A DNA stretch of 64,000 nt, from contig NZ_FOQL01000007.1 in NCBI RefSeq assembly GCF_900113745.1, positions 1 to 64,000 of the forward strand, in the 5' to 3' direction. Both the position numbers and the translations under genes were made by a program. Below the pieces are notes generated by a model, which was not told the origin of the DNA, did no database searches, and saw nothing but the letters and a program-made list of their open reading frames with translations. Shown here one piece after another: positions 8,478 to 16,163 of the stretch. This DNA is from Pseudomonas guineae. GTDB lineage: Bacteria; Pseudomonadota; Gammaproteobacteria; Pseudomonadales; Pseudomonadaceae. The stretch's first letter is position 1. Each line of letters starts with the position of its first letter.

Positions 8478-9674
8478 ATGAGCCTGTTCTCTGCCGTCGA
8501 AATGGCCCCGCGCGACCCAATTCTGGGCCTCAACGAAGCATTTAACGCTGACCCTCGCACCACCAAGGTCAACCTAGGCGTCGGTGTTTATACCACCGAA
8601 GAGGGGCGCATCCCCCTGCTGCGCGCAGTGGCCGAAGCGGAAACCATCCTGACCGCCGCCCATGCGCCACGCGGTTATTTGCCGATCGAAGGCATCGCCG
8701 CTTATGACCAGGCTGTGCAGACCATGCTCTTCGGCAAGGGCTCGCCGTTACTTGAACAAGGTCGCGTGATCACCACCCAGGCCATTGGCGGCACGGGCGC
8801 ACTTAAAGTCGGCGCCGATTTTCTTAAGCGCTTGCTGCCAGACGCCACCGTGGCCATCAGCGACCCCAGCTGGGAAAACCACCGTGCATTGTTTGAGTCC
8901 GCTGGTTTCCCAGTACGCAACTACCGCTACTACGATGCCTTCAGCAACGGTGTTAACCGCGGCGGTTTGCTCGAAGACCTGAAAAACCTCCCCGCGCGCT
9001 CAATCGTGGTCTTACACGCCTGCTGCCACAACCCGACCGGTGTCGACCTGACGCTGGACGACTGGAAAGCCGTGCTGGAAATCCTTCGCGAGCGCGAGCA
9101 CGTGCCCTTCCTCGACATCGCCTACCAAGGCTTTGGCGATGGCATCGAGCAAGACGCAGAGGCCGTGCGCCTGTTTGCCGAGTCTGACCTGACCTTCTTC
9201 GTGTCCAGTTCGTTCTCCAAGTCATTCTCCCTATACGGCGAGCGCGTGGGCGCGCTGTCCATCGTTACCGGCTCGCAAGAAGAAGCCAGCCGCGTGCTGT
9301 CGCAGGTCAAGCGTGTTATCCGTACCAACTACTCCAATCCGCCGACCCACGGTGCTAGCGTAGTGGCCACCGTACTCAACAGCCCTGAGCTGCGCGCCAT
9401 GTGGGAAGCCGAGTTAGGTGAAATGCGCGAGCGTATTCGCGGTATGCGCCTGGCCATGGTCGAGCAATTGGCAGCCCTGGGCGCCAAACGCGACTTCAGC
9501 TTTGTGGCAGCGCAACGCGGCATGTTCTCTTACTCTGGCCTGACCACCGAGCAAGTAGAGCGCCTGCGCAGCGAGTTCGGCATTTACGCAGTCGGTACTG
9601 GGCGCATCTGCGTAGCGGCCCTCAACCAGCGCAATCTGCCCGCCGTTACCGAGGCCATTGCAGCCGTTCTCTAA
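8478..9674 (+). CDS. aromatic/aspartate amino-acid aminotransferase (class I, PLP)
   Basis: PLP-dependent class I aminotransferase of 398 aa, similar to TyrB/AspC/PhhC enzymes that interconvert aspartate or aromatic amino acids and their 2-oxo acids. The conserved N terminus MSLFSAVEMAPRDPILGLNE fixes the start; the frame is open 55 codons upstream but that part does not resemble the family. The CCHNPTGVDLT motif binds PLP, SSSFSKSFSLYGERVG contains the Schiff-base lysine, and the Arg near the C terminus (GTGRICVAALN) is the substrate carboxylate binder. The divergent neighbour is uvrB, as I recall in other Pseudomonas. tyrB and phhC are both possible names; substrate preference cannot be read from sequence alone. 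Confidence 0.93.
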   Translation: MSLFSAVEMAPRDPILGLNEAFNADPRTTKVNLGVGVYTTEEGRIPLLRAVAEAETILTAAHAPRGYLPIEGIAAYDQAVQTMLFGKGSPLLEQGRVITTQAIGGTGALKVGADFLKRLLPDATVAISDPSWENHRALFESAGFPVRNYRYYDAFSNGVNRGGLLEDLKNLPARSIVVLHACCHNPTGVDLTLDDWKAVLEILREREHVPFLDIAYQGFGDGIEQDAEAVRLFAESDLTFFVSSSFSKSFSLYGERVGALSIVTGSQEEASRVLSQVKRVIRTNYSNPPTHGASVVATVLNSPELRAMWEAELGEMRERIRGMRLAMVEQLAALGAKRDFSFVAAQRGMFSYSGLTTEQVERLRSEFGIYAVGTGRICVAALNQRNLPAVTEAIAAVL

Positions 9675-9677
9675 GCC

Positions 9678-9715
9678 AAAGAGGACGTCAGCCAAGTGTT
9701 GACTTCCTCTTTTTA
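9678..9715 (+). terminator. Rho-independent terminator after the aminotransferase gene
   Basis: Stem AAAGAGGA (9678-9685) with TCCTCTTT (9705-9712), extended inward by GTCA/TGAC (9687-9690 and 9700-9703), followed by more T residues. It begins right after the stop codon. Its descending arm contains the -35-like TTGACT of the following tRNA promoter. Confidence 0.8.
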
Positions 9716-9726
9716 ATCAGTAGGAT
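9699..9726 (+). promoter_or_regulatory. sigma-70 promoter of the tRNA-Asn/tRNA-Pro unit
   Basis: TTGACT (9699-9704) and TAGGAT (9721-9726) are separated by 16 bp and lie just upstream of tRNA-Asn, giving a predicted transcription start near 9732. The -35 is inside the preceding terminator stem. Confidence 0.65.
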
Positions 9727-9738
9727 ACGCGTCATTGT

Positions 9739-9814
9739 TCCGCGATAGCTCAGTCGGTAGAGCAAATGACTGTTAATCATTGGGTCCCTGGTTCGAGTCC
9801 AGGTCGCGGAGCCA
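9739..9814 (+). tRNA. tRNA-Asn (anticodon GTT)
   Basis: A 76-nt cloverleaf with encoded CCA. The acceptor arm TCCGCGA pairs with TCGCGGA, the anticodon stem is AATGA/TCATT around loop CTGTTAA (anticodon GTT at 9772-9774), and the T arm contains GGTTCGAGTCC. Confidence 0.96.
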
Positions 9815-9823
9815 GCAGTACAT

Positions 9824-9900
9824 CGGGGTATAGCGCAGTCCGGTAGCGCGCCTGCTTTGGGAGCAGGATGTCGGGAGTTCGAATCCCCCTACCCCGACCA
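9824..9900 (+). tRNA. tRNA-Pro (anticodon TGG)
   Basis: A 77-nt cloverleaf with encoded CCA. The acceptor begins CGGGGTA and ends TACCCCG-ACCA; the anticodon stem CCTGC/GCAGG encloses TTTGGGA with anticodon TGG at 9858-9860; the T loop is GTTCGAATC. It starts 9 nt after tRNA-Asn and is surely cotranscribed with it. Confidence 0.96.
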
Positions 9901-10003
9901 TTTTTGGGTCGTTAACTCAGCCTAGATCAGTTAGTTTTTAACCAACTGTCCGCATGCTGGATAACACATAACCCATCATTTCAAGCTTGCTTGAAAGTAA
10001 AAG

Positions 10004-10026
10004 ACCCGCCTAGTGCGGGTTTTTTA
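10004..10026 (+). terminator. Rho-independent terminator of the tRNA operon
   Basis: ACCCGC (10004-10009) and GCGGGT (10015-10020) form a GC-rich stem with loop CTAGT, directly followed by a T run. A second perfect dyad TTTCAAGC-TT-GCTTGAAA lies just before it at 9979-9996. The rest of the 9901-10175 interval shows nothing recognisable. Confidence 0.88.
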
Positions 10027-10175
10027 TGGGCTATTGCCCCGTGAACCGCGGCATGGCGGCTTAGCGAATCAATTATAAAAAGCTATTAAATCCATCCGCA
10101 TACAATATTTTAATAATCCAACTTGAGCCATTAGGCTACACCTCAATAAAGAGTAATTCTCACTCGAGGTGCGCC

Positions 10176-10400
10176 ATGCTCAAGACTGTGACCTTCACCC
10201 TGATGCACTTCTGCATCGCCTTCGCCGTCACCTACGCACTGACTGGCAGTATCGCTGCCAGCGGCCTTGTCGCCGCCATCGAGCCACTCTGTAACTCGGT
10301 CGGCTTCTACTTTCATGAGAAGGTCTGGCAGCGTATTGAAGGTCGATCGATCTCAACCGACACACGACCTAAGCATGCCTGGCTACACCACCAGGCATGA
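10176..10400 (+). CDS. DUF2061 small membrane protein
   Basis: A 74-aa protein matching the DUF2061 family: two hydrophobic stretches (about residues 5-25 and 28-45) followed by the family signature ...EPLCNSVGFYFHEKVWQRI. It is predicted to sit in the inner membrane; no biochemical role is established for the family. An AT-rich stretch and a GAGGTGC sequence before the ATG give a plausible promoter and ribosome-binding site. It appears to be a single-gene unit. Confidence 0.8.
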   Translation: MLKTVTFTLMHFCIAFAVTYALTGSIAASGLVAAIEPLCNSVGFYFHEKVWQRIEGRSISTDTRPKHAWLHHQA

Positions 10401-10504
10401 CGGTTTGAGGCAAGGAAACTTCCTTGATCCGCGCGTAAAATCAGCCCGCCAGGCACGGGGCAATCCGCTACTATGCGCGCCTCAGCCATCATACGCGCCC
10501 GCTC

Positions 10505-12064
10505 ATGCCCGCCACTTCCCGCTTCCCTACAGTGCCCTACCTGTTTGCCTGCTTGCTCGGACTGCTGGCACTTTTCGGCCTCTGGTTTGGCATTGGCCAA
10601 CCGGCTGAGCTGGCCGATGCCGCCACGCCCACGCACAAGCTGCAGTGCGCGTCTTACACGCCGTTCGACAAGGATCAGTCGCCCTTCGATCAGCCGATCC
10701 AGTTGCGCCCTGAGCGCATGGACGCGGATCTGGCGATACTGGCCAAGCGCTTCGAGTGCCTGCGCACCTATTCGGTCACTGGCTTGGAACAACTGCCGGA
10801 CATGGCACGTAAGCATGGGCTGAAATTAATTGTCGGTGCCTGGGTAAGCCGGAACCCCACCGACACTGCCGTTGAAATTGCTGGCCTGGTGAAAGTCGCC
10901 AACGCCCACCCTGATGTGGTCCAGGCGGTCATAGTTGGCAACGAGGCACTGCTGCGTAAAGAAGTCACTGCGCAGCAACTGGTGACCCTTATCGAACAGG
11001 TTAAGGCGCAAGTTAAGCAACCGGTGACTTATGCCGATGTCTGGGAGTTCTGGCTCAGGCATCCGGAAATAGCGCCAGCGGTGGACTTCATCACCATCCA
11101 CCTGCTGCCCTACTGGGAAGATAATCCCGCCGGCATCGAGACGGCGCTGCAGGAAGTGGCCGAAGTACGCAAAACCTTCGGCAAGGCCTTCGCACCGAAG
11201 GACATCTTGATCGGCGAAACCGGCTGGCCCAGCGAAGGCCGCCAGCGCGAAACAGCACTGCCGAGCCGGGTCAATCAAGCGAAATTCATTCGCGGCTTCG
11301 TTGCTATGGCTGAACAGAATGGCTGGCGTTACAACCTGATCGAAGCCTTTGACCAGCCTTGGAAGCGTATCAGCGAAGGCGCGGTGGGCGGTTACTGGGG
11401 CTTGTACGACGCCGACCGCCAAGACAAATCGATCCTCGCCGGGTCCGTGTCCAATCTACCGCACTGGCCGGCCTGGCTGGCCTTAAGCCTGTGCCTGTTT
11501 GCCGCAACGCTGCTAGTCGCCGGTCGTCCATATTCAGTGCGCACCGCGCTGTTATTGCCAATGCTGGCGGCACTGGGGTCTGGCTGCATCGGCCTGCTTG
11601 CCGAGTTGATGTTGATCACCAGCCGCTACCTCGGCGAATGGCTCTGGGCCAGCGCACTGATTGTGCTTAACCTGCTGGTAATGGCCCACGCCTCCTTGCT
11701 CCTCAGTCAGCACGCAGGCTGGCGCTTGCGCCTGTTAAACTGGCTGCATAGCAAAGGCGCACTATGGCTGGCGCTGAGCGGCTTTGCCGGAGCAGTGATG
11801 ATGCTCGCATTGGTCGTGGATGCCCGCTACCGCAGCTTCCCCAGCGTTGCACTGGTGCTGCCGGCGTTGGTTTATTTGTGCCACCCGGTCGGCGGCTACC
11901 GCCGTGAAGTCGCCCTGCTCGCCCTACTGATCGGCGCAGGCATTGCGCCGCAGCTGTATCAGGAAACCTTGAGCAACTGGCAAGCCCTGGGCTGGGCCAT
12001 CACCAGCTTACTACTGGTCGCGGCGCTGTGGCGCAGCCTTCGGATTAAAACACCAACCGGCTAA
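10505..12064 (+). CDS. membrane-bound GH17-domain protein (beta-glucan synthase-like)
   Basis: A 519-aa protein with an N-terminal signal anchor (residues about 11-33), a glycoside hydrolase family 17 domain (about 45-320) and a C-terminal block of about six to seven membrane helices (325-515). The GH17 catalytic residues are visible: acid/base Glu147 in VIVGNEALL and nucleophile Glu238 in IGETGWPSEG. Proteins with this layout in Pseudomonas are annotated as beta-(1-6) glucan synthase and are related to NdvC-like transglycosylating enzymes that modify cyclic or osmoregulated glucans. Whether this one hydrolyses or transglycosylates is not decidable here. It ends 1 bp from the convergent membrane-protein gene. 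Confidence 0.82.
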   Translation: MPATSRFPTVPYLFACLLGLLALFGLWFGIGQPAELADAATPTHKLQCASYTPFDKDQSPFDQPIQLRPERMDADLAILAKRFECLRTYSVTGLEQLPDMARKHGLKLIVGAWVSRNPTDTAVEIAGLVKVANAHPDVVQAVIVGNEALLRKEVTAQQLVTLIEQVKAQVKQPVTYADVWEFWLRHPEIAPAVDFITIHLLPYWEDNPAGIETALQEVAEVRKTFGKAFAPKDILIGETGWPSEGRQRETALPSRVNQAKFIRGFVAMAEQNGWRYNLIEAFDQPWKRISEGAVGGYWGLYDADRQDKSILAGSVSNLPHWPAWLALSLCLFAATLLVAGRPYSVRTALLLPMLAALGSGCIGLLAELMLITSRYLGEWLWASALIVLNLLVMAHASLLLSQHAGWRLRLLNWLHSKGALWLALSGFAGAVMMLALVVDARYRSFPSVALVLPALVYLCHPVGGYRREVALLALLIGAGIAPQLYQETLSNWQALGWAITSLLLVAALWRSLRIKTPTG

Positions 12065-12065
12065 A

Positions 12066-12434
12066 TCAAGCAGGTTTCGCTGCGCGCACCCAGCGCAGCA
12101 GTGCCAGCACTACGGCGAATACGCCGAGGCTAGCGCTATACAGTGCCAATGCGGGTAGACCAAGTAGTAAAGCCGGCACCGCCAAGCGCTTACCCCAAAC
12201 ATCTGGCAGCACAAACGCCAACACGGCACACAGCAAGCCCCCCCAGGCCAATACCCGGAAGTGGACCAGCCAGCCCAGACTCGCACGCACCTGACACGCC
12301 AGCAGCTGCGGGGTGTCGACACACAGACCAACCCACTGCGCGCCCTCCATCAACTGATAACGCAGCAGCAAGCTCAGCACCAGACACAGTGCTGCGGCTA
12401 TCAGCAGAGCAGTCGTGGGCAAATAACGGGGCAT
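12066..12434 (-). CDS. hypothetical membrane protein
   Basis: A 122-aa protein of unknown function with three probable transmembrane helices (about residues 5-25, 53-76 and 84-112) and a basic C terminus (RWVRAAKPA). It is convergent with the GH17 membrane protein (1-bp gap) and divergent from the next hypothetical gene. No motif that would suggest a function was recognised; coding quality (good codon use, clean ATG start) supports it as a real gene. Confidence 0.65.
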   Translation of the reverse strand: MPRYLPTTALLIAAALCLVLSLLLRYQLMEGAQWVGLCVDTPQLLACQVRASLGWLVHFRVLAWGGLLCAVLAFVLPDVWGKRLAVPALLLGLPALALYSASLGVFAVVLALLRWVRAAKPA

Positions 12435-12536
12435 AAGTAACTCAGCAGATTGAAGGGCTGCATAGGATAAGCTGACAGATCAACGATAACATCCCCGACA
12501 TCGCCTACTTATGGGCTCTGCGGATAAAATTTCGCC

Positions 12537-13109
12537 ATGCTTATACGCCGCCTAATACTGATCACAGCCAGCCTGTTGGGCGCCTGGATGCTTTGGGTCA
12601 CCGTGCTGCCCGCGCCCAACAGTGTGCCGCCGCGCACGCCGTTAACCAGTAGCAGTTGGCGCGTAGCCGAGCACACCGTCAGCACGCTGCAGCCTTTTCA
12701 GCTGGAAGCACGCATTCTGGCCCGCGAAGACTATTATCTCGACCGAGGTGCACAGTTATCACCAACCGATCTGGCGCTCGGTTGGGGGCCGATGGCAGAC
12801 CCCGAGGTGCTGCGTCATATCAGCATCAGCCAGCGTAATCGCTGGTACTTCTGGCGTGCCGAGCCGTTACCGATTGAGCGCCGGCAAATTGAGACCCACA
12901 GTGCCAATATGCATTTGATACCCGCCAACCCAGCAGTGGCCAGCATCCTGGCCCAGCTCAAAGCGGGTCAGCACATTCGCCTAAGCGGACAATTGGTAAA
13001 GGTCGAGGGCGACGATGGCTATAACTGGGTCAGCTCGCTGAGCCGTGAAGACACCGGCGACGGGGCCTGCGAGCTGATATGGGTCGAGCAATTGGCTGTA
13101 CTGCCTTAG
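12537..13109 (+). CDS. hypothetical membrane-anchored protein
   Basis: A 190-aa protein with one N-terminal hydrophobic helix (LILITASLLGAWMLWVTVL) that is likely a signal anchor, then a soluble exported domain. The stretch DRGAQLSPTDLALGWGPMAD followed by Trp-rich NRWYFWRAEPLP and LKAGQHIRLSGQLVKVEGDDGYNW looks like a beta-rich domain of the kind seen in conserved hypothetical proteins of Pseudomonas and Vibrio. No catalytic motif was recognised. It is monocistronic in appearance. Confidence 0.65.
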   Translation: MLIRRLILITASLLGAWMLWVTVLPAPNSVPPRTPLTSSSWRVAEHTVSTLQPFQLEARILAREDYYLDRGAQLSPTDLALGWGPMADPEVLRHISISQRNRWYFWRAEPLPIERRQIETHSANMHLIPANPAVASILAQLKAGQHIRLSGQLVKVEGDDGYNWVSSLSREDTGDGACELIWVEQLAVLP

Positions 13110-13244
13110 CCAGACTGACATCACAATGACGCGATCGCCTGCAAAAGTGCTCACCTAGAACTAATACCGCACTTAATTAGGCTTATGTGGTCAAATCGAC
13201 CCGCATTGCCCGCAGCGCCCGCCCTGCCCTTAAGAGATTTAGCC

Positions 13245-14543
13245 ATGTCACATCTCCCTCGCCTGCTTGCACTACTCAGTTGCCTGGCCGTTATTACCCC
13301 CGCCAGCGCGGCTGATATCGACGCCAGCAGCTATGGCTACCCTATCAGCAACCCATTCGAAGCCACGCTGGCGACCACCCCGCCAGCACTTCGCCCGGAG
13401 TTGCCGGCCGAAGCCGACATCAACCAGCGCGACTATAAGATCAAACTACGCCCAGAGCGCGAGTTCGAACTGCCGGATAACTTCTGGTCAGTCACTAAAA
13501 TGCGCTATCGCCTGGCCAAGCAGCCGGGTGAAGCGCCGCTGATTTTTATCATCGCCGGCACGGGCGCGCATTACGCCAGCAGCACCCCGGAGTACCTGAA
13601 GAAGCTGTTTTACGGCGCCGGTTATCACGTGGTGCAATTATCTTCACCGACCAGCTATGATTTTATGACCTCGGCCTCGCGCCTTGCCACACCCGGCATT
13701 ACCCGCGACGACGCGGACGACCTGTACCGCGCCATGCAGGCTGTTCGCGCACAGCACCCGCGCTTGCAGGTAAGCGAGTTCTACCTCACTGGTTACAGCC
13801 TGGGTGCGCTGCAGGCCGCTTTTGTCAGCGAGCTGGATGAGACCCGCCGTAGCTTCAACTTCAAGCGCGTGCTGCTACTCAACCCACCGGTTAATCTCTA
13901 TACCTCAGTCACCAACCTCGACCGTATGGTGCAAACCCAGGTTGAGGGCATCAGTAACAGCACCACCTTCTACGAACTGGTGCTGGGCAAGCTGACTCGC
14001 TACTTCCAGGCCAAGGGCTACGTCGATATCAACGACGCCCTGCTCTATGACTTTCAAAACTCGGGCGAGCAACTCAGCGACGAGCAAATGGCCATGTTAA
14101 TCGGTGCAGCGTTTCGCTTCTCCTCAGCCGATATTGCCTTTACTTCGGACCTGATCAACCGCCGCGGCCTGATCACCCCAATCGACTACCCGATCAGCGA
14201 AGGCACCAGCCTCACACCATTTTTCAAACGCGCCCTGCAATGTGACTTCGACTGCTACCTGACTGAACAAGTGATCCCCATGTGGCGCGCGCGCACTGAC
14301 GGCGGCAGCATAGCCCAGTTGATCGACGAGGTGAGCCTTTATGCAGTGGCTGATTATCTGAAAAACAGCAGCAAGATCGCCGTCATGCACAACGCCGACG
14401 ACGTGATTCTTGGCCCAGGCGACCTCGGCTTTTTGCGCCGCACCCTGGGCGAGCGCCTGACCGTTTATCCACTGGGCGGCCATTGCGGCAACCTCAATTA
14501 CCGCGTCAACAGCGACGCCATGCTGGAGTTCTTCCGTGGCTAA
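13245..14543 (+). CDS. exported alpha/beta-hydrolase-fold protein
   Basis: A 432-aa protein with an N-terminal signal peptide (cleavage probably after ASA near residue 22). The nucleophile elbow G-Y-S-L-G (Ser185) and an upstream oxyanion-type FIIAGTGAH strand mark an alpha/beta-hydrolase fold; acid candidates lie in NADDVILG and the catalytic His in GGHCGN near residue 413. The start at 13245 is chosen because it begins the signal peptide and has AAGAGA upstream; the frame is open 20 codons further. Homologues are sometimes annotated as serine/threonine kinase, which the sequence does not support. Its last 8 bp overlap mlaA, so a periplasmic lipid-related job is inferred from context. Confidence 0.75.
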   Translation: MSHLPRLLALLSCLAVITPASAADIDASSYGYPISNPFEATLATTPPALRPELPAEADINQRDYKIKLRPEREFELPDNFWSVTKMRYRLAKQPGEAPLIFIIAGTGAHYASSTPEYLKKLFYGAGYHVVQLSSPTSYDFMTSASRLATPGITRDDADDLYRAMQAVRAQHPRLQVSEFYLTGYSLGALQAAFVSELDETRRSFNFKRVLLLNPPVNLYTSVTNLDRMVQTQVEGISNSTTFYELVLGKLTRYFQAKGYVDINDALLYDFQNSGEQLSDEQMAMLIGAAFRFSSADIAFTSDLINRRGLITPIDYPISEGTSLTPFFKRALQCDFDCYLTEQVIPMWRARTDGGSIAQLIDEVSLYAVADYLKNSSKIAVMHNADDVILGPGDLGFLRRTLGERLTVYPLGGHCGNLNYRVNSDAMLEFFRG

Positions 14544-15312
14544 GCCCATTTCCCTTGCCGTGCTTTTCACCCTGCTGCTGGGCAGCGGCCTGGCGCAAGC
14601 GCAGCATGCTGCCGATGACGATGGTTTTAAACAACCCATGCAGCACCTGCAATTCAACCCGGGGCTGGATCAGCGCGAGTTTGAGCGTTCCACCCTCAGC
14701 GCGCTGACGGTTTATGACCCGCTTGAATCGTGGAACCGCCGCGTTTACCACTTCAACTACCGCTTCGATGAATGGGTGTTTCTGCCGATTGTCGATGGCT
14801 ACCGCTATGTCACGCCCACGCTGGTACAGAGCGGCGTCAGCAACTTCTTCAGCAATCTGGGCGATGTCCCCAACTTGCTCAACAGTGCACTGCAGTTCAA
14901 GGGTAAGCGGGCCATGCAGACCACTGCTCGGCTGCTGCTTAACACCACCCTCGGTGTTGCCGGCCTGTGGGACCCGGCCACGCGCATGGGCCTGCCCAAA
15001 CAGAAGGAAGACTTCGGTCAAACCCTCGGTTATTACGGTACTCCAGCCGGGCCTTACCTGATTCTACCGCTACTGGGGCCGTCTAACCTGCGCGACACGG
15101 GTGGTTTAGTGGCGGATTTTACGGCGAAAAGTCAGGTCAACTGGCTGAATATTGCCGAATCCAGCACCAACCACCCAGAAATCACTTTGCTGGAAGTGGT
15201 TGACCAACGCTCCACAGTGAACTTCCGCTACGGCCAGCTCAACTCGCCGTTCGAGTACGAGAAAATTCGTTTCTTCTACCACGAAGCACGCAAGCTACAG
15301 ATCGCCGAGTAA
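14536..15312 (+). CDS. mlaA: MlaA/VacJ-family outer-membrane lipid asymmetry protein
   Basis: Outer-membrane component of the Mla system, which removes mislocalised phospholipids from the outer leaflet and hands them to MlaC. The 258-aa protein shows the family core: YDPLESWNRRVYHFNYRFDE, FFSNLGDVPNLLNSALQFK, DFGQTLGYYGTPAGPYLILP LLGPSNLRD. The signal peptide ends LAQAQHA and no lipobox cysteine is present; in fact no Cys is seen near the N terminus, so this MlaA is probably not lipidated by the classic route. It overlaps the alpha/beta-hydrolase gene by 8 bp, indicating coupled translation. The mlaBCDEF genes are not in the window. Confidence 0.9.
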   Translation: MAKPISLAVLFTLLLGSGLAQAQHAADDDGFKQPMQHLQFNPGLDQREFERSTLSALTVYDPLESWNRRVYHFNYRFDEWVFLPIVDGYRYVTPTLVQSGVSNFFSNLGDVPNLLNSALQFKGKRAMQTTARLLLNTTLGVAGLWDPATRMGLPKQKEDFGQTLGYYGTPAGPYLILPLLGPSNLRDTGGLVADFTAKSQVNWLNIAESSTNHPEITLLEVVDQRSTVNFRYGQLNSPFEYEKIRFFYHEARKLQIAE

Positions 15313-15329
15313 AACGGCACGCTTGACCC

Positions 15330-15366
15330 AAGGGCGGTCCTCAGGTTTTAACCTGATGCGGCCCTT
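15330..15366. terminator. hairpin between mlaA and the MerR gene
   Basis: Nested dyads AAGGGC/GCCCTT (15330-15335 and 15361-15366) and CAGGTT/AACCTG (15342-15347 and 15350-15355) lie between mlaA and the MerR gene. There is no T run. It could be a transcription end for mlaA or part of a MerR operator; TTGACC at 15323-15328 is a possible -35. Confidence 0.4.
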
Positions 15367-15386
15367 GTCGATTCTGGAGAGTCACT

Positions 15387-15830
15387 ATGCGCGTCGCCCA
15401 ACTAGCCAAAGCTGCTGCCGTCAGCGCAGAAACCGTGCGCCATTACACCGATCTTGGTCTACTCAGCCCCATGCGCAACCCGGATAACGGCTACCAGCAG
15501 TACTCCAATACGGACCTGCAGCGCCTGCGCTTTATCGCTCGCGCGCGCCGCCTGGGCTTTAGCCTGAAAGATAGCCAACAGATACTCGCCAGCGCCGATA
15601 ACGGCCTGGCGCCCTGCGCCGACGTACGTGATCTGCTCAGCGAACGCCTGGCCGCCTTGCAGGCGCATATCAAAGAATGTCAGCGCTTGGCGCTGGTGAT
15701 GCAGAACGCCTTCGACGACTGGGCCAACAAGGGTGATTGCGCACCTGATGGCCAAGCAATCTGCCGTTTAATCGAAGATTTCGAGCCGAATATCGAGCGC
15801 CGCCCAGCGACACCCTGCCCTGCCCACTGA
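15387..15830 (+). CDS. MerR-family regulator, probable divalent-metal sensor
   Basis: A 147-aa MerR-type activator/repressor with N-terminal winged HTH (residues 1-70: VSAETVRHYTDLGLLSP ... NGYQQYSNTDLQRLRFI) and a dimerisation helix. Cys77 (APCADVR) together with Cys118 and Cys126 matches the pattern of ZntR/CadR/PbrR-type sensors of divalent metals, in contrast to the Ser77 of CueR-type monovalent sensors. No metal exporter is adjacent, so its target lies elsewhere or only itself. A GGAGAG ribosome-binding site precedes the ATG. Confidence 0.85.
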   Translation: MRVAQLAKAAAVSAETVRHYTDLGLLSPMRNPDNGYQQYSNTDLQRLRFIARARRLGFSLKDSQQILASADNGLAPCADVRDLLSERLAALQAHIKECQRLALVMQNAFDDWANKGDCAPDGQAICRLIEDFEPNIERRPATPCPAH

Positions 15831-15852
15831 CGCGACTTACTGCGCGTAGTGG
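15824..15852. terminator. bidirectional hairpin between convergent genes
   Basis: CCACT-GA-CGCG (15824-15834) pairs with CGCG-T-AGTGG (15843-15852) between the convergent MerR and lipoprotein genes. A T run is missing. Confidence 0.35.
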
Positions 15853-16163
15853 CGAGACAACCCTGGCGGCACACCGCTGCTGTCAGTCGGTAACCAGGGG
15901 CCTTGAGGACTACTGGCCCAACTCCAGCCAGCGCTCCAGCGGTAATAGGTACGCTCACGGTAGTAAAGGTGAGGAGTTCCGCCGACTATATACACCCCTA
16001 GCCGTCCATCCCACTGACTGCTGACGCCAGGTGGCGGAGCAAACCGTGGGTGGTTGCTGCTGCCACTCGGACTTTTCACTGGCGCACTACTGATCGGCGC
16101 CTGCACGCAAGCACCTAGTCCCAGCAGGCTAGCGAGCACTGCACCTCGCCATAGCGGACTCAT
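15837..16163 (-). CDS. small lipoprotein of unknown function
   Basis: A 108-aa protein with a signal peptide ending in lipobox LGAC (Cys19). The mature part is Ser/Pro-rich followed by an aromatic stretch (LYYRERTYYRWSAGWSWASS) resembling YXXW-type surface repeats. The start codon overlaps the ccmI stop by 4 bp, so it is the last gene of the ccm transcription unit. No role in cytochrome c maturation is established. Confidence 0.75.
   Translation of the reverse strand: MSPLWRGAVLASLLGLGACVQAPISSAPVKSPSGSSNHPRFAPPPGVSSQWDGRLGVYIVGGTPHLYYRERTYYRWSAGWSWASSPQGPWLPTDSSGVPPGLSRHYAQ

Noticed and set aside
9824..9900. tRNA-Pro 3' end as an attachment site of an integrated element
   Set aside because: No integrase and no repeat of the tRNA end were seen downstream; the following genes are ordinary chromosomal genes.
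13245..14543. serine/threonine kinase annotation of the mlaA-linked protein
   Set aside because: No kinase motifs; a clear G-Y-S-L-G nucleophile elbow supports alpha/beta hydrolase.
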